Source: Ficedula albicollis (lineage: Eukaryota > Chordata > Aves > Passeriformes > Muscicapidae). From it: a stretch of DNA of 64,000 nucleotides. Positions within the stretch are counted from its first letter, which is position 1; every line of letters begins with the position of its first letter. The translations under genes were made by a program, and so were the position numbers. The notes under the pieces were generated by a model. That model did no database searches, was not told the DNA's origin, and saw nothing but the letters and a program-made list of their open reading frames with translations. The stretch is taken from NCBI RefSeq assembly GCF_000247815.1, contig NC_021692.1:2688475-2752474 (forward strand), read 5' to 3'. Shown here piece by piece: positions 35,001 through 50,000 of this stretch.

Positions 35001-38000
35001 TTGCCCAGGAATACAAGGTATCCTATTCTAGAATCCCATCCCCTGGGTTTCTGGGTGGTGTCATCTTGCAGAGCTGATACAAAAGAAGTGTTTTGCTTCA
35101 GTTTTGTGTTGTACCTCGTTTTGCATTATTTTTTTCTTGGATGAGCTTAACATTTGTGTGGTTTGGAATTCCGCTTATGAGTTTTAGAATACATATATTG
35201 ATTCCATTAATATAGAGAGCTCCTACATGATGATTGTTTCTTTTTCCTACATTGTAGGTGGTGTTAGCAAAACACGTATATGAACAAGTCCTTCAGACTC
35301 TGGATAATTTAATTTACAGTGAAGACTTGAACAGATTTTCAACCACTTCTGTATCTCCAACTGGTCTTAATTCTCCTTCAGAGAACTACTTCAACTTCAG
35401 AGAACCTACTTCATCACTTCATAGTACAGGCATAGAATTCTTGAGTGAACGGAAGGAAAATGGCTTATTCAGCCACTCTGGCTTTAATTCTGTTCCAAAC
35501 AAGCGCTTAGCTATCAGGGAAACAAAATCCTTTACTCAAATTCAAGCAAACTTTCACATCTCAGAGCTCCAGGTTCAGTTAAGTGGTGATCTCACTCTTG
35601 GGGCACAAGGTCTTGTCAGCCTTAAGTTTCAGGATTTTGATGTTGAGTTTGCCAAAGATCACCCTCAAACCTTGTCCATTCAGATTGCCTTGCGCTCCCT
35701 GCTGATGGAAGATCTCCTGGAAAAGAACCCAGACTCTAAGTATAAGAACCTCATGGTGTCCCGTGGAGCACCCAAACCATCCAGTTTAGCACATAAGGAA
35801 TATCTTTCACAGTCCTGTCCCTCAGTATCCAATGCAGAATATCCAGATATGCCACGTTCCCTCCCTTCCCATATGGAAGAAGCACCCAATGTCTTTCAGC
35901 TGTACCAAAGACCAGTTTGTGCCTCTCGTAAGAAGCAGAAAGAAGATGGTGATGCTGAGTATCCTCTGACTCCACCTCCTTCTCCATCAGCAGACAGATC
36001 CAAGTTGCCCTGTGGAAAAAGTAACTTTGATGATTCATTAGTTCATATCAATATATTTCTAGTCGATAGGAAACATCCTGAATTTTCTTCTCGCTATAAC
36101 AAAATTAACCGTAGTGTAGATGTTGATTTTAATTGTCTGGATGTGTTAATAACTTTGCAAACTTGGGTAGTGATACTGGATTTCTTTGGGATTGGATCCA
36201 CTGCTGATAACCATGCTATGAAGCCACAGCCTGAAGATACTCAGCAAACAATCAAAGCAGAAATAAATTCCTTGTCAGCTTCTCAAGCCCAAGAGCCTGT
36301 AAACACTAAGCTGGATCTAAAGGTATACTTGAGATGCAAAACAGTAATTGGATTGTCTGTCATAAAACATCTGGTTTATAGAAACCTAAGGTGACATTTA
36401 CATCATGTGTTTTATATTCTAGTGGGGAGCGTGCATAAATGCAGAAACACATTTAAAATGTGTAGATGTAGTTTAAAAAAATGTAGTTATAGAAAAGCAA
36501 AACATTTACAAAATGCTTGACTCCCTTGCTCTGTGACCCTCTTTAATGGAAAGGTTGCTTCAGAATTAAAGACCTAACATACTGCAATTGGCACTGTGCT
36601 GTTCTAGGTACTATGGAGTTTATTTATGCAAAAAGTCTACATTTCATAAATATATATCCATATATGTTTAACATACAAGTCTAAACATGTTTTTTGAAAA
36701 ACACATGATGTATGTGTATATAATATAGTCTTGGCCCAGAGGCCCTGCAGTCTAACTTACACGTGACAAAACTTGAAAGAGAAGAAGGTGAAAGTAACAG
36801 TGCTGGGATTTGTTCTTGGCCATTGATCATTGACCTTCATAGAATGATCAATGTTCTGTGATCATTCTGAATTGCTTGGGAGATCCATTAATGTGCAAAC
36901 AAGGCAGTAAAAATGTTGCTCTCCTTCAGTGTCTCCCAATCAGATAATTGTTTGCCATTCATGTGTTACAGTGCAATTGTCTTGGAAAAAAGCTAAACAA
37001 GATGTTCAGTCTCTGAAGTCATGTTTCCCATACCAATTTGTTCCTGTTTTGTTTGACCAGGTCCATTCTTTATCCTTAGTCCTGAATAAGACAACTAGTG
37101 AGCTTGCTAAAGCCAGTGTGGCAAAACTTGCAGCTCACTTGGAAGTGATTGGTGAGTAGCTTGAAGGGCTCAGGTTGTTTGCAGCTTAAAATAAAATGAG
37201 GTGTACACTGGAATTATGATTTTAAATATTTTTGTTTAGGTGCTTATTGTGTTCTTGTGTGTTTTTTTCTGGGCAAAATGTATGTTCTTCTCCCACTGCT
37301 TCTTCCTTTGCTTTTTTAGGATTTATTTTAAATCGTAGCTTAAATCCCTCCCAGTTATCAAACCTTTAATCATTTTAGTTGCAATTGGCTGTGATTTTAA
37401 TGTTTTACTTTCACAGACCAGAAAAATAATTTTTATCACTATTCTAGAGGGGGAAAAAAGGAGTTGTATCTAAGTTTCACTATTTTAATGTTTTACTTTC
37501 ACAGACCAGAAAATTAATTTTTATCACTATTCTAGAGGGGAAAAAAGGAGTTGTATCTAAGTTTCACAAATTAAAGTTGTGTGATCACATGATATGTGTA
37601 AAGCCTAGAGTAATGTGTGGGTTAATACAATCATTGTAGCAGAAACACATGATTTTCTTAGAACATGAGGTTTAATGTTTAATTGAATTAACTTATTTAA
37701 TTACTTGTAATGAGGCTATCCCACTAATAGAAACTTTTGGGGTTTAGTAACTGATCTGTGTTTGAGGATCCTGATTGTCTGTCCTTCGTTTTGCAGAGGG
37801 AGATTTAACCTTGCAAGGAAGTATTGGAAGTCTGTCCTTAAGTGATCTTACATCTCATGGGGAATTTTACAGAGAACGTTTCACTACAAGTGGAGAAGAG
37901 GCACTCATTTTTCAAATCTTTAAGTATGAATTTAAACATTTTGTTACTCAATATTAGATTGTTACTCCATTAACTTCCAACCTTCCCAAAAAAACCCCCA

Positions 38001-41000
38001 GAAGTCAAACAAACCCAGAAAACCCAAGCCCACAACTCTCAGGGCTGCATGATTCTGCTTAGGCCTCTTGGGACTTAAGTGGGACTTAGAATATTTTCAG
38101 TTATAAATTTAAGATTTTTAACTTTGTCTTGCAATGTACAAAGAAACGGAAAAGGAAAAGTAGTTTTTTCTCTCTAAAGCTGTTCTTGAAAGTATTTACA
38201 TGATAGTTTGTTCCTAGCTAAAACAGCTTTTTTTTTTTAAAGTTGGAAGTGTTTTTCAACTGATGAAATAGATTTTCCATGGCTCCTTGATTTTGGAATA
38301 AGGGGTTTGCTTTTGTCATAATGTAAATTTAAATTTCTTTGTTATATTTTAAGGGATAGATCTTATCTTGTGATGTTTCCTGGTTTTCCAATTGATCAGA
38401 TTAGAAATTCTCCAAGTACTGTTATGGAATTAATTTCAAATATGACAGCACACTGTTTCAGAGTTGAAAGCACACATTATCCTGCAGTGGAGTAGTTACC
38501 TTAAAAGCCACTGTTCTGATATAAAACCACCAAAGGTGTAGCTTTGATTACACCTGATTACTGCTGATATAAAAGCAGCAAAGGTGTAATGCAGAGATTA
38601 AAGGTACATTCCAAATGCAGAATTTTCCTATTTGCTTAGTTACAACTCTTAGTTAAAACTCTTTGTTTAGTTAGCAGCACTTAGATGTACAAAATTTAGA
38701 AGTAATTAATACAAACCTTGTTTTTCATGTCTGCAACTGAAGCAGTATTAATAACACAGCGAACATTAGTTAAATCCTTTATATTACTATTTTGAATGGA
38801 GCCAAATCTCTAGTGCTGCTTCTAGAACGCAGCTAGGAGGGGTAAATGTGGCTCTGAACCTTCCTGCAGGTACGGGAGGCCGGACCCGCAGCTGCAGCGC
38901 GAGTGCGACACCCGTGTCAGCCTGCGTATGGCCTCGGTGCAGTACGTGCACACCCAGCGCTTCCAGGCCGAGGTGGTGGCCTTCATCCAGCACTTCACTC
39001 AGCTGCAGGATGTCTTGGGCCGGCAGAGAGCGGCAATCGAAGGACAAACAGTATGTCTGGGCCTTTTTTCTCTTCTTTCCTAGTCTGTTTTTTGCAGATG
39101 AAATGCAATATATAATTTACGTTAATGCATCGACTCAAGTGAGTTGAAATTGTTGGAGATTTTAGAGTTTTGGTGTTGGTGGAGATTTCTCAGGCTCATC
39201 TTGTAGTCAAGGGACCTTAATTAGGACCGTCCTGCTGCTGTTTGAAAGTGCAGAATACCACATTAGCACATTCCTTAAAACTTCAGCACCTGGTTTCTGC
39301 AGGATGCACTGGAAGAAAGGGTCAAGGTTCACTTGTCTTATTCTTCACTGTTCACCAGGTAAAAATACCTGAATTAGGAGAGCCAGGTGAGAAGTTCTGT
39401 TCCACTCAGGAGTATGTCTCTGATTTAGTTTGATGGCTGAACTTCTGCATGGTAGAGTGTATGAATATAGAGATTGTAGAGCAAGATAGAGTATATCAGT
39501 ATAGAGTATGTGGAGCATGATAGAGCATTTCAATAATCAGGACAGCCACAGACCAAGTCAATAGTCTTCTTTTAATAAAGCTTCTCTTAGTTGAAAGAAA
39601 AACAGTGAACACATTAAAATGCTTCGTTGTGCATCAGTTGGGAAGTTTGATTTAGAAACATTGATTTAGGGGTGGAAGGGGGTGCCACTCCTGAGTGCTG
39701 CACCTCTGTCACAGGTTTTTCCTGTTTTCATCATAGTATTTTTTTTTAATGAGCCTTTTTTCTCTGCCTGAAACAAGAGTTAGAGGGAGTTTTGTTGGTT
39801 ACTTAGTTGTTGTTTTTTGTTTGGTATGAATTCTTACCATATCTTAATTTTTTAAATCATGGGATAATGATCCTGAGTTCAGTACTAATCAGTAGGAAAT
39901 AATCATCTGCTTCCTGCAGTTTTTGTTATTATTTTTTCAATGAATTTTTGCTTTCCCAGGTGAGAGATAAAGCCCAGCGAGCTTCCCGAGTTCTTCTTGA
40001 TATTGAAGCTGGGGCTCCTGTTCTGCTTATACCTGAGAGCTCCAAGTCTAACAGTGTTATTGTAGCTAATCTGGGGAAACTGAGAGTGAAGAACAGGTTC
40101 CTGTTTGCAGGAATGCCGGGTACCTTTTCATTAAAGAACAAGGTAGGAACATTGCTTCTTCATTTAGCAGCTTGTAGTTTTGCTAGTTGTTGTGGGTTTT
40201 ATTTCTAAATCGAAATTGTAATTGATTCTTACATTTCACTTTATATATTGACTTTATAGCTCTAGTAATGAGAGTTTGTGCCAGTGTACTGGCAAATCTT
40301 ACAGATTTGTCTTGCTGCTGATTGTGCTGCACTGCCCTTCCTGTATTGAGCTTACTGTCTGAGTCATTGGGCAGAGGGGAGACTGAACTGAGTGTTTGGA
40401 GTGAACAGAGGGAATAAAGGAGGCTGAACTCATTCCAGCTGCTCTGGTGAGGAAGTGGGACCCAACTGGGTGCACACCTGAGTGTGTGAGACCAGGATGT
40501 GCTTTCAGCTCTTCCTATTTGGTTACTCCAGCTGTTCACCACTCAAAATTTGCACAGTGTGAACAGCAGCAAACTGGTCTGTGTTGGCTGAGACTTGCTC
40601 TAACACACTGGAGAACAGAATTAGGTTTATTTTTTTTTTTCTCATCTCAGTGAAACTGAGTGTGTGCAGTTGCTTTGATGAGGTGAAACCTTGGGAAAGG
40701 TTTCCAGTGGCTGTACACATGGCAAAGCACAGGGCAGGAATAGCTGGTGCTACTCTAGAGAGATGCAGCCACAAAATTTGGGGTAAGGCAGATCCATCTT
40801 GGATGGCTTTCTGTATCTAACCCATTCAACAAAGTGGAGAGTTGTCTGGGAACCCCCTAATTCCATTTTGAAGGGTTTTTAGAAGTTAGAGGGACTAAAT
40901 TACTGCAGTGGATTTGTGGTGTGTCTGTTGCCTTCATCTGATTGGCATCTACCTGTGTCTGTAAGGAAATAATAACTGTGATGTTGGGTTGTTTCCTGTA

Positions 41001-44000
41001 CCATAGTGTGTTCATACAAGTACAGGTTGTTGGTACAAGTACAGGTTTGTTAGCAGCAGACTCCCAAATTAACATTACAAGTTAAAGAAAGCATGCACAA
41101 TAATTTTATTCCAGCCTAAAAATACTGTTTTATGTAGCACTGTAGAAATGTAGTTGTTTGAAATTGGATTAGGTGTGGTTTGGCATTTTTTCTGTTGGTT
41201 TTGTTTTCATTTTTCCTCTGCCCTATGTTTATTTTTGAGGATCGGATTTTACAAGGCAATGCATACAAGGATCCTGTTTTATTTGAGGTATTTCACATCT
41301 TTGTAGCAGTGTTCAGGTGCTCCTCATTCATTCTATTGAAAAGAAAGCATTCTTCTGGAATTCAGTACTTTAAAAAGCTACTTCATTTATTAAAAATGAT
41401 GTTTCTGTTCTAAAGGTTTTGCTGAATTCTAAAAGAATTGAATGCAAATTTTTTGTTGTGTGCTCTTTATGCATGTCTGAGGAGCTGCTAATTTGGATTT
41501 AATTGCATAAATTCATAGATTCATAGATGATGTGATGATTTTCCTTTGCATGTACTTTTCAGTCTTTTCTTTACAGTATGAAGTTAAATGTTAATGTCCT
41601 CAAATTTTTTCCTCTTAAAATCCTTGATTGTGTTTACAGTTAATTTTTCCAATTTTTTTCTAATATTTACAAACCATGTAAGGCAAGAAAATATTAACAA
41701 TTAAAACCAGAAAGAGAAGTTTATGGTAGGGATTGATGTGACATCAGAAACTGCATACAGAAGGAAGATGGGACATTATAGTAACAATGCAGGAGTCAGG
41801 GACAAAGTGAGCAACCTTGGAGTAAGGGATGAGTAGATCACTAAAGATGATTGCTACCTGTATGGGACATGAGGTTAATTAATTGAAATGATTGATGAGT
41901 AGATCACTAAAGATGATTGCTACCTGTATGGAACATGAGGTTAATTAATTGAAATGATTGGCATAGTAACAATGCAGGAGTCGGGGACAAAGTGAGCAAC
42001 CTTGGAGTAAGGGATGAGTAGATCACTAAAGATGATTGCTACCTGTATGGGACATGAGGTTAATTAATTGAAATGATTGATGAATCCCAAAATCAGTTTT
42101 GGAGTATAAAGGTGGTGTGTAAACCTCTTCCACCAGACAAACCAGTGGTTGGGGCCATTCCATCACAGAAGGCTGTCAGATTGGTCAAGCAGGATTTTTG
42201 GGAAAAGAAATGTTAATGTGACTCTTTTTGTAGTGAAATTTGCAGGTTTTTAGTGTGAGACATCTCATGGATTTCCACTGGGTATGTGGTAGTGGGGAGA
42301 TGTCTAAAATGTTTTACATCAATGGAAATGAACTTTTCTTTTTTTCACCTGTGAGGAATTTACCACTAAGTGTAGAGATTTATCCCACCTTGAACTGCAG
42401 GAGAATTTTGGGACACATTTTGGTGTGACAACTGGAGTATTTAAATGCATAAAATGTGAATGTATACAAGTGTTAGTTCACATATTGTAATAAAATATGA
42501 AGTTGCTGACATGATCTTGCAGAAATAATGGCATATGTTTTTTCATTACCTGAAAAACAACTTTAAATATTTAGCAGTCTTTATTCTGCAGAAATATTTA
42601 ATGTCATGACAATCTACATTTTGGTATTAATTTCATTTACATGAGAATTTTTCAGTTTTATGCAAAACCTTGTGCTTTTAAATTAGTTTCTCATTGAAAA
42701 GATTCCCCAGCTTTTTGAGGAAGGTTGCTGAAATAAACTTATTTACAAAGAAAATGTGCTCATCTGCTGTTAAGGCTATAGGAAAAAAGTTTTGCAATTT
42801 TTCTACAGCAGAAGATACCAGCATTCTAATAATTTATTGCAGCTTGGTGCATTGGTTCCTTAGAATTTAAGTTAAAAATCTGATGTTAATTACAAAATCT
42901 CTTTCATTAGCAGGATTCAGTTCAATTTTCCCCTCCTATGGGAACCCCAAAACATAGCATGAAGAAAACAAGTGCTGATGACTCCAGATCAGCAATGGAA
43001 GGATTGGTCATGAAAAAATCATCAGGATCAAACATTTCCAGGCTGAAGAGTGAATCTGCAGTGAGCACATTGAGCAAGCAGCAAGGACAGCCATCAGTGC
43101 TGCCTGCTGTGCCAAACCCTGAGAGCCCAGGTATGTGAAAGCAGCAGGAACCCCGTGGAGCTGCTTTTGCCTTGTGAAATGCTGCAGTGACATATTGCCT
43201 TTATTTTATGTGACACTGAAAAAGTGTGAGCCTCTGGTATGGAGATTGTAGATTGGAGAAGAAATGATACTGAGCTTTAAGACTGATTTTTGCAGCTTAA
43301 AGGATTAGGGAGTTGTAGTTCAGTTTCTGGAAGAGCAGTCCTACAAATTGAGTGTGTTTTAAGATGCAGATTGCACACATCAGAGGGGTGTACTTGGACT
43401 CCTAATTAGGAATTTACATTTACCTGTGAATGAGCTTGATATCTGGTAGTTAAAGATACTGACGAACATGAATAAAAAAATTAAAAATATGGAATAAAAT
43501 CAAAAGTAAATTAAATTTCTTTTTAAAAGTAGGTTGCATTGCTTTTGCACAGAATCTGTTTTTCTTCCTTAATGTGATATGGAATAAAATCAAAAGTAAA
43601 TTAAATTTCTTTTTAAAAGTAGGTTGCATTACTTTTGCACAGAATTTGTTTTTCTTCCTTAATGCTTTATCTCCTGTGTTCTTGCAGAGGATCACATCTG
43701 CCTCTTAGACTGCATTGTGGTTGATCTGCAGGACATGGACATCTTTGCTGCTGAAAGATACCAGAGAGATTATTCCAAAGCTGTGGAAAATACCAGTGCA
43801 GATTTGAGCTTTCCATCCTACTTGGTGAGGCAGACAGGAGGGAGCCTGCTGACAGAACCCTTCAGACTGAAGTTAAAAGTAGAGAGAAACTTGGACAAGT
43901 GAGTTTAAACATGGTCACTTCATGCTGTGACCCAGAGCAGTGCTTTAGATGCCTTTTGTTGTGTCCTAAAGGTCTTGCTGCTGTGTTGGAGCTCCTGGAA

Positions 44001-47000
44001 GCGCTGAGGTTTCCTCTTTGTTGCAGGGAGCTGAGTCACTCTGTTGCAGACATTTCAATCCACGGGAACCTGTCCTCAGTGCACTGCTCTCTGGATCTGA
44101 ACAAGTACAAACTGATCCGTGGGCTGCTGGAGAACAACCTGGGCGAGCCCATCGAGGAGTTCATGCGCCCCTATGACCTGCAGGATCCAAGAATTCTTGT
44201 AAGAGGATCTCTGTGCAGCTGAAATTCTCTTGAAATGTCTTGGGGGGGGGTTTGCTGATTTTGCTGATGGCAGCAGTATTTTAAGGACAGAGAAGCTCTA
44301 GACCAGTACTGTGAAAATGGATTAATGGTCGTTTTCAAGTTAAAGGCCACAGTGTTGTGAAATGTAATATTTCCTCAGTAATGGTTAATGAAACTCTCTG
44401 GAGAAGAAGGACACCACACAAAAGCTGTCTGCATTTTTCTGAAATACAGTTTAATTCATAGATTAGAGTTAACAGGTGCTGTGAAAAAGAATGTTGGTGT
44501 TTTCCACTTTCAGACAGTTTTGAGTGGAGAGGTGTATACTTCTATGTCATTCCTCATTGACATGGTTAATGTGAGCCTGGAACTGATGGATCCAAAGGGA
44601 AAAGATGGATGCAGCTCTTTAGCCAGGTATGAATGTTCTTCTATTACTGAATACCTTGTGCTAAGTACTATGTTCATGTGAAAGATACAGAACAAGAATT
44701 GAAGTAATATGTGGAATTGCAGTTTAATAATGCAGTGAAATGGAATTTCTTGATGAGAGTCCAAACTGAGAGCTTGAGCTTCTCTGAAAGATGAAAGTGA
44801 ATGACACTGTTCAAAAAATATGGTCTGTCTTTCCAGTTGTCCTTGAAATAATAGTCCAGGAATCAGTTTACTTGCCCAAGAGAAATAGTATTTTAATTAA
44901 GAAAGTAATATGAGGGGAGGTTTAAAAAGTAGATTTCTGCTATGTTGGCTTGTTGGTTTTTTTTAAATCCGGGAGGTTTTTGATTAGTGGAAAATATTAC
45001 TACATTTAGTACAGATCTACTTTCCATCTCCATCACATGAGACATGATTGTAGTTGTTTTAGAAAATACCTAAATGAAAGATTTCAGCAGTGTGTCATAC
45101 TTGTAAAATAAGAGAGTCCAAGGAGTAAATAATCTGTAAGTCTCTTTGGTGTGTTGTTTTGCTTTTTATTCTCCCAGGTTTGATTTTAAGAAATCCAAGT
45201 TGCTTTTTGAAAGCTCTTCAAATGGAACAAAGTCTGTAAATCTGGTCTCTCATTCCATGATGGCCTTTGACACTCGTTATGCTGGACAGAAATATGCTAC
45301 AGGCCCCCCAAATGTCTTCAATTGCATCTTTCAGTCATCAAAGAACAACAGTAGCCCAGGAGCAATCCAGATTGAATTGCATTTCAGGTTGGTAATTCTG
45401 GGATTTGTTTGTTTTTAATAATGTATTGTCCTGGTTTCGATACACCTCTTATTATTGTAGATAAACCTGGGGCATTGTATTTCAATCTGATGATATTTTT
45501 GAGGTGATCAGTGGTACTTGATAGATTGGAATCTGCAGTTATTAATTCCCTGGAAGTTGTTGGATTTTTTTTTTCTTTTTCTCTTGTTGCAATAAAGTTT
45601 AGGTTTGAATGTGTAATGGATCAGATAAAGGTTTGACCTGTTAAAATCAGTAGTGCTTGAAGTTTGATAAGTCTGGCCTATCCACTTGTATGTGTGCATA
45701 AAACTAGTTTGTAGAATTTTTAATATAAGATGCATTAAAGCTGTTTCCCAGCAGGTGTCACACATGGTTTTCTGAGAGCATCAAATACAGACAGAAATGG
45801 CCTCTTTCAAAAACAATCTGTATTCTCTTCTATGTTCTGTCCTACCCTGTTTGTTTTTTCTGACCTGTTTTTATCTAATTTAGTATTGAAATTGGGAATA
45901 TGAAGCACAATGTCAGTATTTACCTGTGTCACCAGAGTGTTTTTTTGAGGAATGTTAATTATGAAAAAAGAGGGTGAAGTGAGATGACTGGAGATGTTGC
46001 TTTCACTTCAGATTTGCTGACCAAGCTCAGCTTTCTCACTCTCATATAAGTATGATGCCTTCTGAAACAGGAGTCATGTAGAAGAAAAAAATCGTGGATT
46101 ATTTTAGTCTAGTAGAAAATTATGGAGCCATTTGTTCATAAAAATCAGCTGAAGAAACTTGTCAATTAAGATAATTTTTTTTAATATTTGGATTCTGCAT
46201 TACAGTTTTAGGTACCTAATAAATCTGTTCAGAAAGAAGTCAGCATTTCAATTTGAATAAAACTAAAATGGGATTTAGTAAAAAATACACCCTAAAAAAA
46301 CCCCAGATGGTTTTCACAGAACTGTTGAGTCAGTAGGTGGCTGGATTAGACACAGTTAGTGAGTTTACACAGTACAGCCTAATCTGGTTTATGAGTGAGT
46401 GTTTCAGGAATCTTCTTCCCAACTGTTGTAATTTTAAATTTCAGCCACAGCAGCATGTGGTCTGTTTTTAGTGGTGAGAGCATCCTTGGCAGTAGATGTA
46501 AGGGCTGGCAGAGCTCAGTGATAGTGTTGTACTGGCTGGTGCCTCTTGAAATATCCTGGAGAGCCAGGGAGGGTTATAGGCTTTTGCTGTTGGAAGCAGC
46601 ACAGGCAGAGCTGCTCCCCACTAAGGCACCACAGTTCTTTGGAGATTTTGTAGTTCACAGTGTGCTGCACTGAAAATGGTTTCATGGCATTTAAGCACTT
46701 AGAGGATTTTCCACTTAGCATAATCAAATGTAACTGGTATTCCAGATCATGAAGCCAAGCACTTTATCTGTCCTAGCCAGATCTTCAGGATGGGATGCTG
46801 GGAGCTCAAGCAGGCTGAGATTTTTTCTGAATGACAGAGCAGCTTCCTATGCTGCAAAATGCTGCCAGGGTGTGAGAGGAAATTCATGTTGTACCTCTTA
46901 TCTCAGATCCAGGTCTGAATGTTAGATTTGATACCCAACAGACATAAAATTATAATAAAAAAAGGTTTTAAAATTTGATATTTTGGAAATTAATGTTGAT

Positions 47001-50000
47001 AATGTAAGTGTGTTTAAGGAGCTTTTATAAATTTCCTGTCAAGTAGTTTTTCAGTTAATCTCTTGCACCATTATGGCTTAGAATTTGTGCAGTTAAGATT
47101 TGTTGGGGTTCTGTGGGTACAGCAGATTGTGGAATTTCAATTTAAAATGAAATTAAAAATATATATATATATGTATGTATGTATGTATTTTAAAGGCCTA
47201 GCTCTGTAAACTAAGTGTATCTCTATAAAATACCTTATAATTCTTAGTAGATACTGATAATTTTCAGGACGATTTTAAATATCTGCAGGTTGTAAAGTTC
47301 ACCTGTGTGAACCTGCTTCTCTCTTCTTAAAAGGTCTACTAAGGATTCCTCCAGTTTCACAGTAGTTCTGAACAATCTTCGTGTGTTCCTGATATTTGAC
47401 TGGTTGTTACTGGTTCATGACTTTCTGTACACTCCTGGAGATAGCAAAAAGCGGGAAAATCCCCCTCCGTCCCGGCAGCGACCCTGCATCAGTGACACCA
47501 CTGTTGTTCCCAAAACTGTGAAAAGTGGAGTAGTCACCAAACGTTCCTCACTCCCTGTGACAGCAGAAAAGCAGCTGGAAGTCAAGATTAATGTGACAGG
47601 TAAATGTGCTCTTCTCTGGTGCTGATTTAGGAGTTTTTCATTAAAAGCCGTGTGCTGGTGTAAAACCAGGTCCATTGAAGGAAATCAGAAAATCTGCTGA
47701 GGTACCTTAATGATATTGCCAACTGCCCTGTTAGTTGTTTGTGCTTTTTTTTTGGTTCAGGAACTGAATTTGTGGTTGTTGAAGACATGTCCTGCTTTGA
47801 TACCAATGCAATTATTCTGAAGGGAACCACTGTTCTCACTTACAAGCCCAAGTTGTTAGATCGTCCTTTCTCTGGCAGTTTGTCTGACATTGAGGTAAGA
47901 AAAAGAAATTTGCTTCTGTGTAATGTCTAGCATTAGAGGAGTTTTGTGAAGATACTTTACTGTAAATATATATACAAAAGGAGTAGTCCACAGATGCTTT
48001 TTGAAGTTTGTTTGTTTCTCATCAAATGCTCTCATTTTACAGCAGTTTTGAGAATAGTTTAATATTGTTTCTGTTAAACGTTGTAAGACTTGACTGTAGT
48101 CTCAAAATATCTAATTCTTGCCAGGCCTGTTGTCTCAGTTTATAATTTTTAAAAATCATTTGCAATTTTTAGGTGTTTTCATGCCGGTTAGGAAATGAGC
48201 AAGAGACTGCACTGTCAATTATTGATCCAGTACAGATTCATATGGAACTTATTGGGAATTCTTCTTACCCAAGAGGTTCAGGACTGCTGGATGCTTTCAA
48301 TAGTGAAGATTTTCCTCCTATTTTAGAGGTAATATTAAAGGCCTGGATAAAATTCTATGCAGTAGAGAATACTAGCAGAGATATTTTCATGCCCAAGGAT
48401 TCAATAGAAGACTCTCAAATACATAAGAAGAGAATAAGGTAATTTTTTCCTGAAATGGAAAAGGAAAAGAAAGAAGCATGCAGAAAATACTCTTAGTGGT
48501 AATGAAAGAGTGATTTGTGGGATATGCTACAAAGATTAATAGTGGGGGCAAAGAAATGGGCTGATTATGTAGGCTGATGGTGTTAGATAGATAGTTACTA
48601 ATACCTGAAAGAAAAATACTTATTTCTATATTTTCTGTTTCTAGTTGTTAGGACATATTAGAGGGGAATTATATTTAAAGACTTTTTTTACCATTATATC
48701 AAATTAAAACTTACTTTCCTGAGATGTGATGCTTTTGATTGTTGGTAAATAATAACAACTTTGGTAATTCTATTATTGGATCTTTAGAACAGCATGGTGA
48801 TCAGGTTGTAACACTAAATTTTGTCTTCTTTTGAGAAAAGCTTTATTAATACCTGAAGTACTTAAGAAAATGTGTAGAAAATGCAAGTGAATCTTATATT
48901 CTAATTTTTCATTTAGATTCAGCTGCAAGCACTGGATATCAGACTGTCCTACAATGATGTTCAACTCTTCTTGGCTATTGCAAAGTCAATTCCCCAACAG
49001 ACAAGTGCAGCTCTGCCTGACTCAGCTGCGTCAAGTGCTGGGAATGCTGTTGACCCCTCCAGTTCAGCACTGGGGACTGAGAGCTCCTTGGCACATGAAA
49101 CCAGAGATGGGCCCAAACGTGTGCTGGATCCTGTTCTTGGTATGTTTTTCACTGTTGGAGTGAAGCCATTTTTTATATCTAAAGGAGGTTTCTACAAGGT
49201 GAAGCTAATCTACATGCTTAACACAAAAGATGTTTGTATCTTTATGGTGTAAGACCCTCTGTTGGTTAGAACCTAATAATTGTCCTGATGATACTGTAAA
49301 AAACATAAAAACAAGGCTGAATCATGTACTTTTTCTGCAGTTGCAATCTCAAACAAACAAAGCCCCGTTTTTCAGACAGATGTATCTTTATTTTAGAAAT
49401 GAAAACAAGTAGATAACTGTCAAGGGTTTATGCTTGTTGATTGCAGCACTGCAGCTGGCTCGCCTCCAGGAGCTGGGATTCGGCATTGAGGATTGTCGTA
49501 AAGCTCTTTTGATCTGCCAAGGTAACATCAGATATTCTTAGCAGAGGTTTGCACATTGTTCATTTTACTTAAATTGCAATTAAGTGAAGCCTTTAGACTG
49601 TCAGGTGGCAATGCACTGTTTCCTTCTTTAGAACATCTTCTCTGTGCTGGCCTGCAGTCTTAAACATTCTTCCTGTTCTGCTACTGTGTCAAATCCACCC
49701 CCCAAGGATTCTTTCTGCCCTTTGGGATGTCTTGTGTGGGGTGCTTGAGTGTTTTTTGTTTGTTTTTTTTTTTTTGTTTGGGAGTTTTAGTTGTGTTCAG
49801 GTTGGTAAATTTTTGGTGCACCAATTTCTTGCTATTACACATGTCTTCCTCTTGAGAGCATGTGTTTCCATCTCTCCCTTTTAAGATCATATTTATCTAG
49901 TTCTACATGCAGTACATGAAGAGAAGACAAAGCTTTAACACAAGTGATTCTTTTTTCCTTTAGCATTATCATGCTTCCCACCTTATCTATAGGCATGCAT

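Noticed and set aside
41512..41535. ATTCATAGATTCATAGATGAT as a possible CR1 3' tail
   Set aside because: It resembles the CR1 terminal octamer only loosely, and no CR1 body sequence lies next to it.
48329..48438. Extension of the VPS13D exon ending at 48328 to a later donor
   Set aside because: 110 nt would shift the frame and the added residues do not match the family; the first donor joins FPPILE to IQLQALDIRLS correctly.
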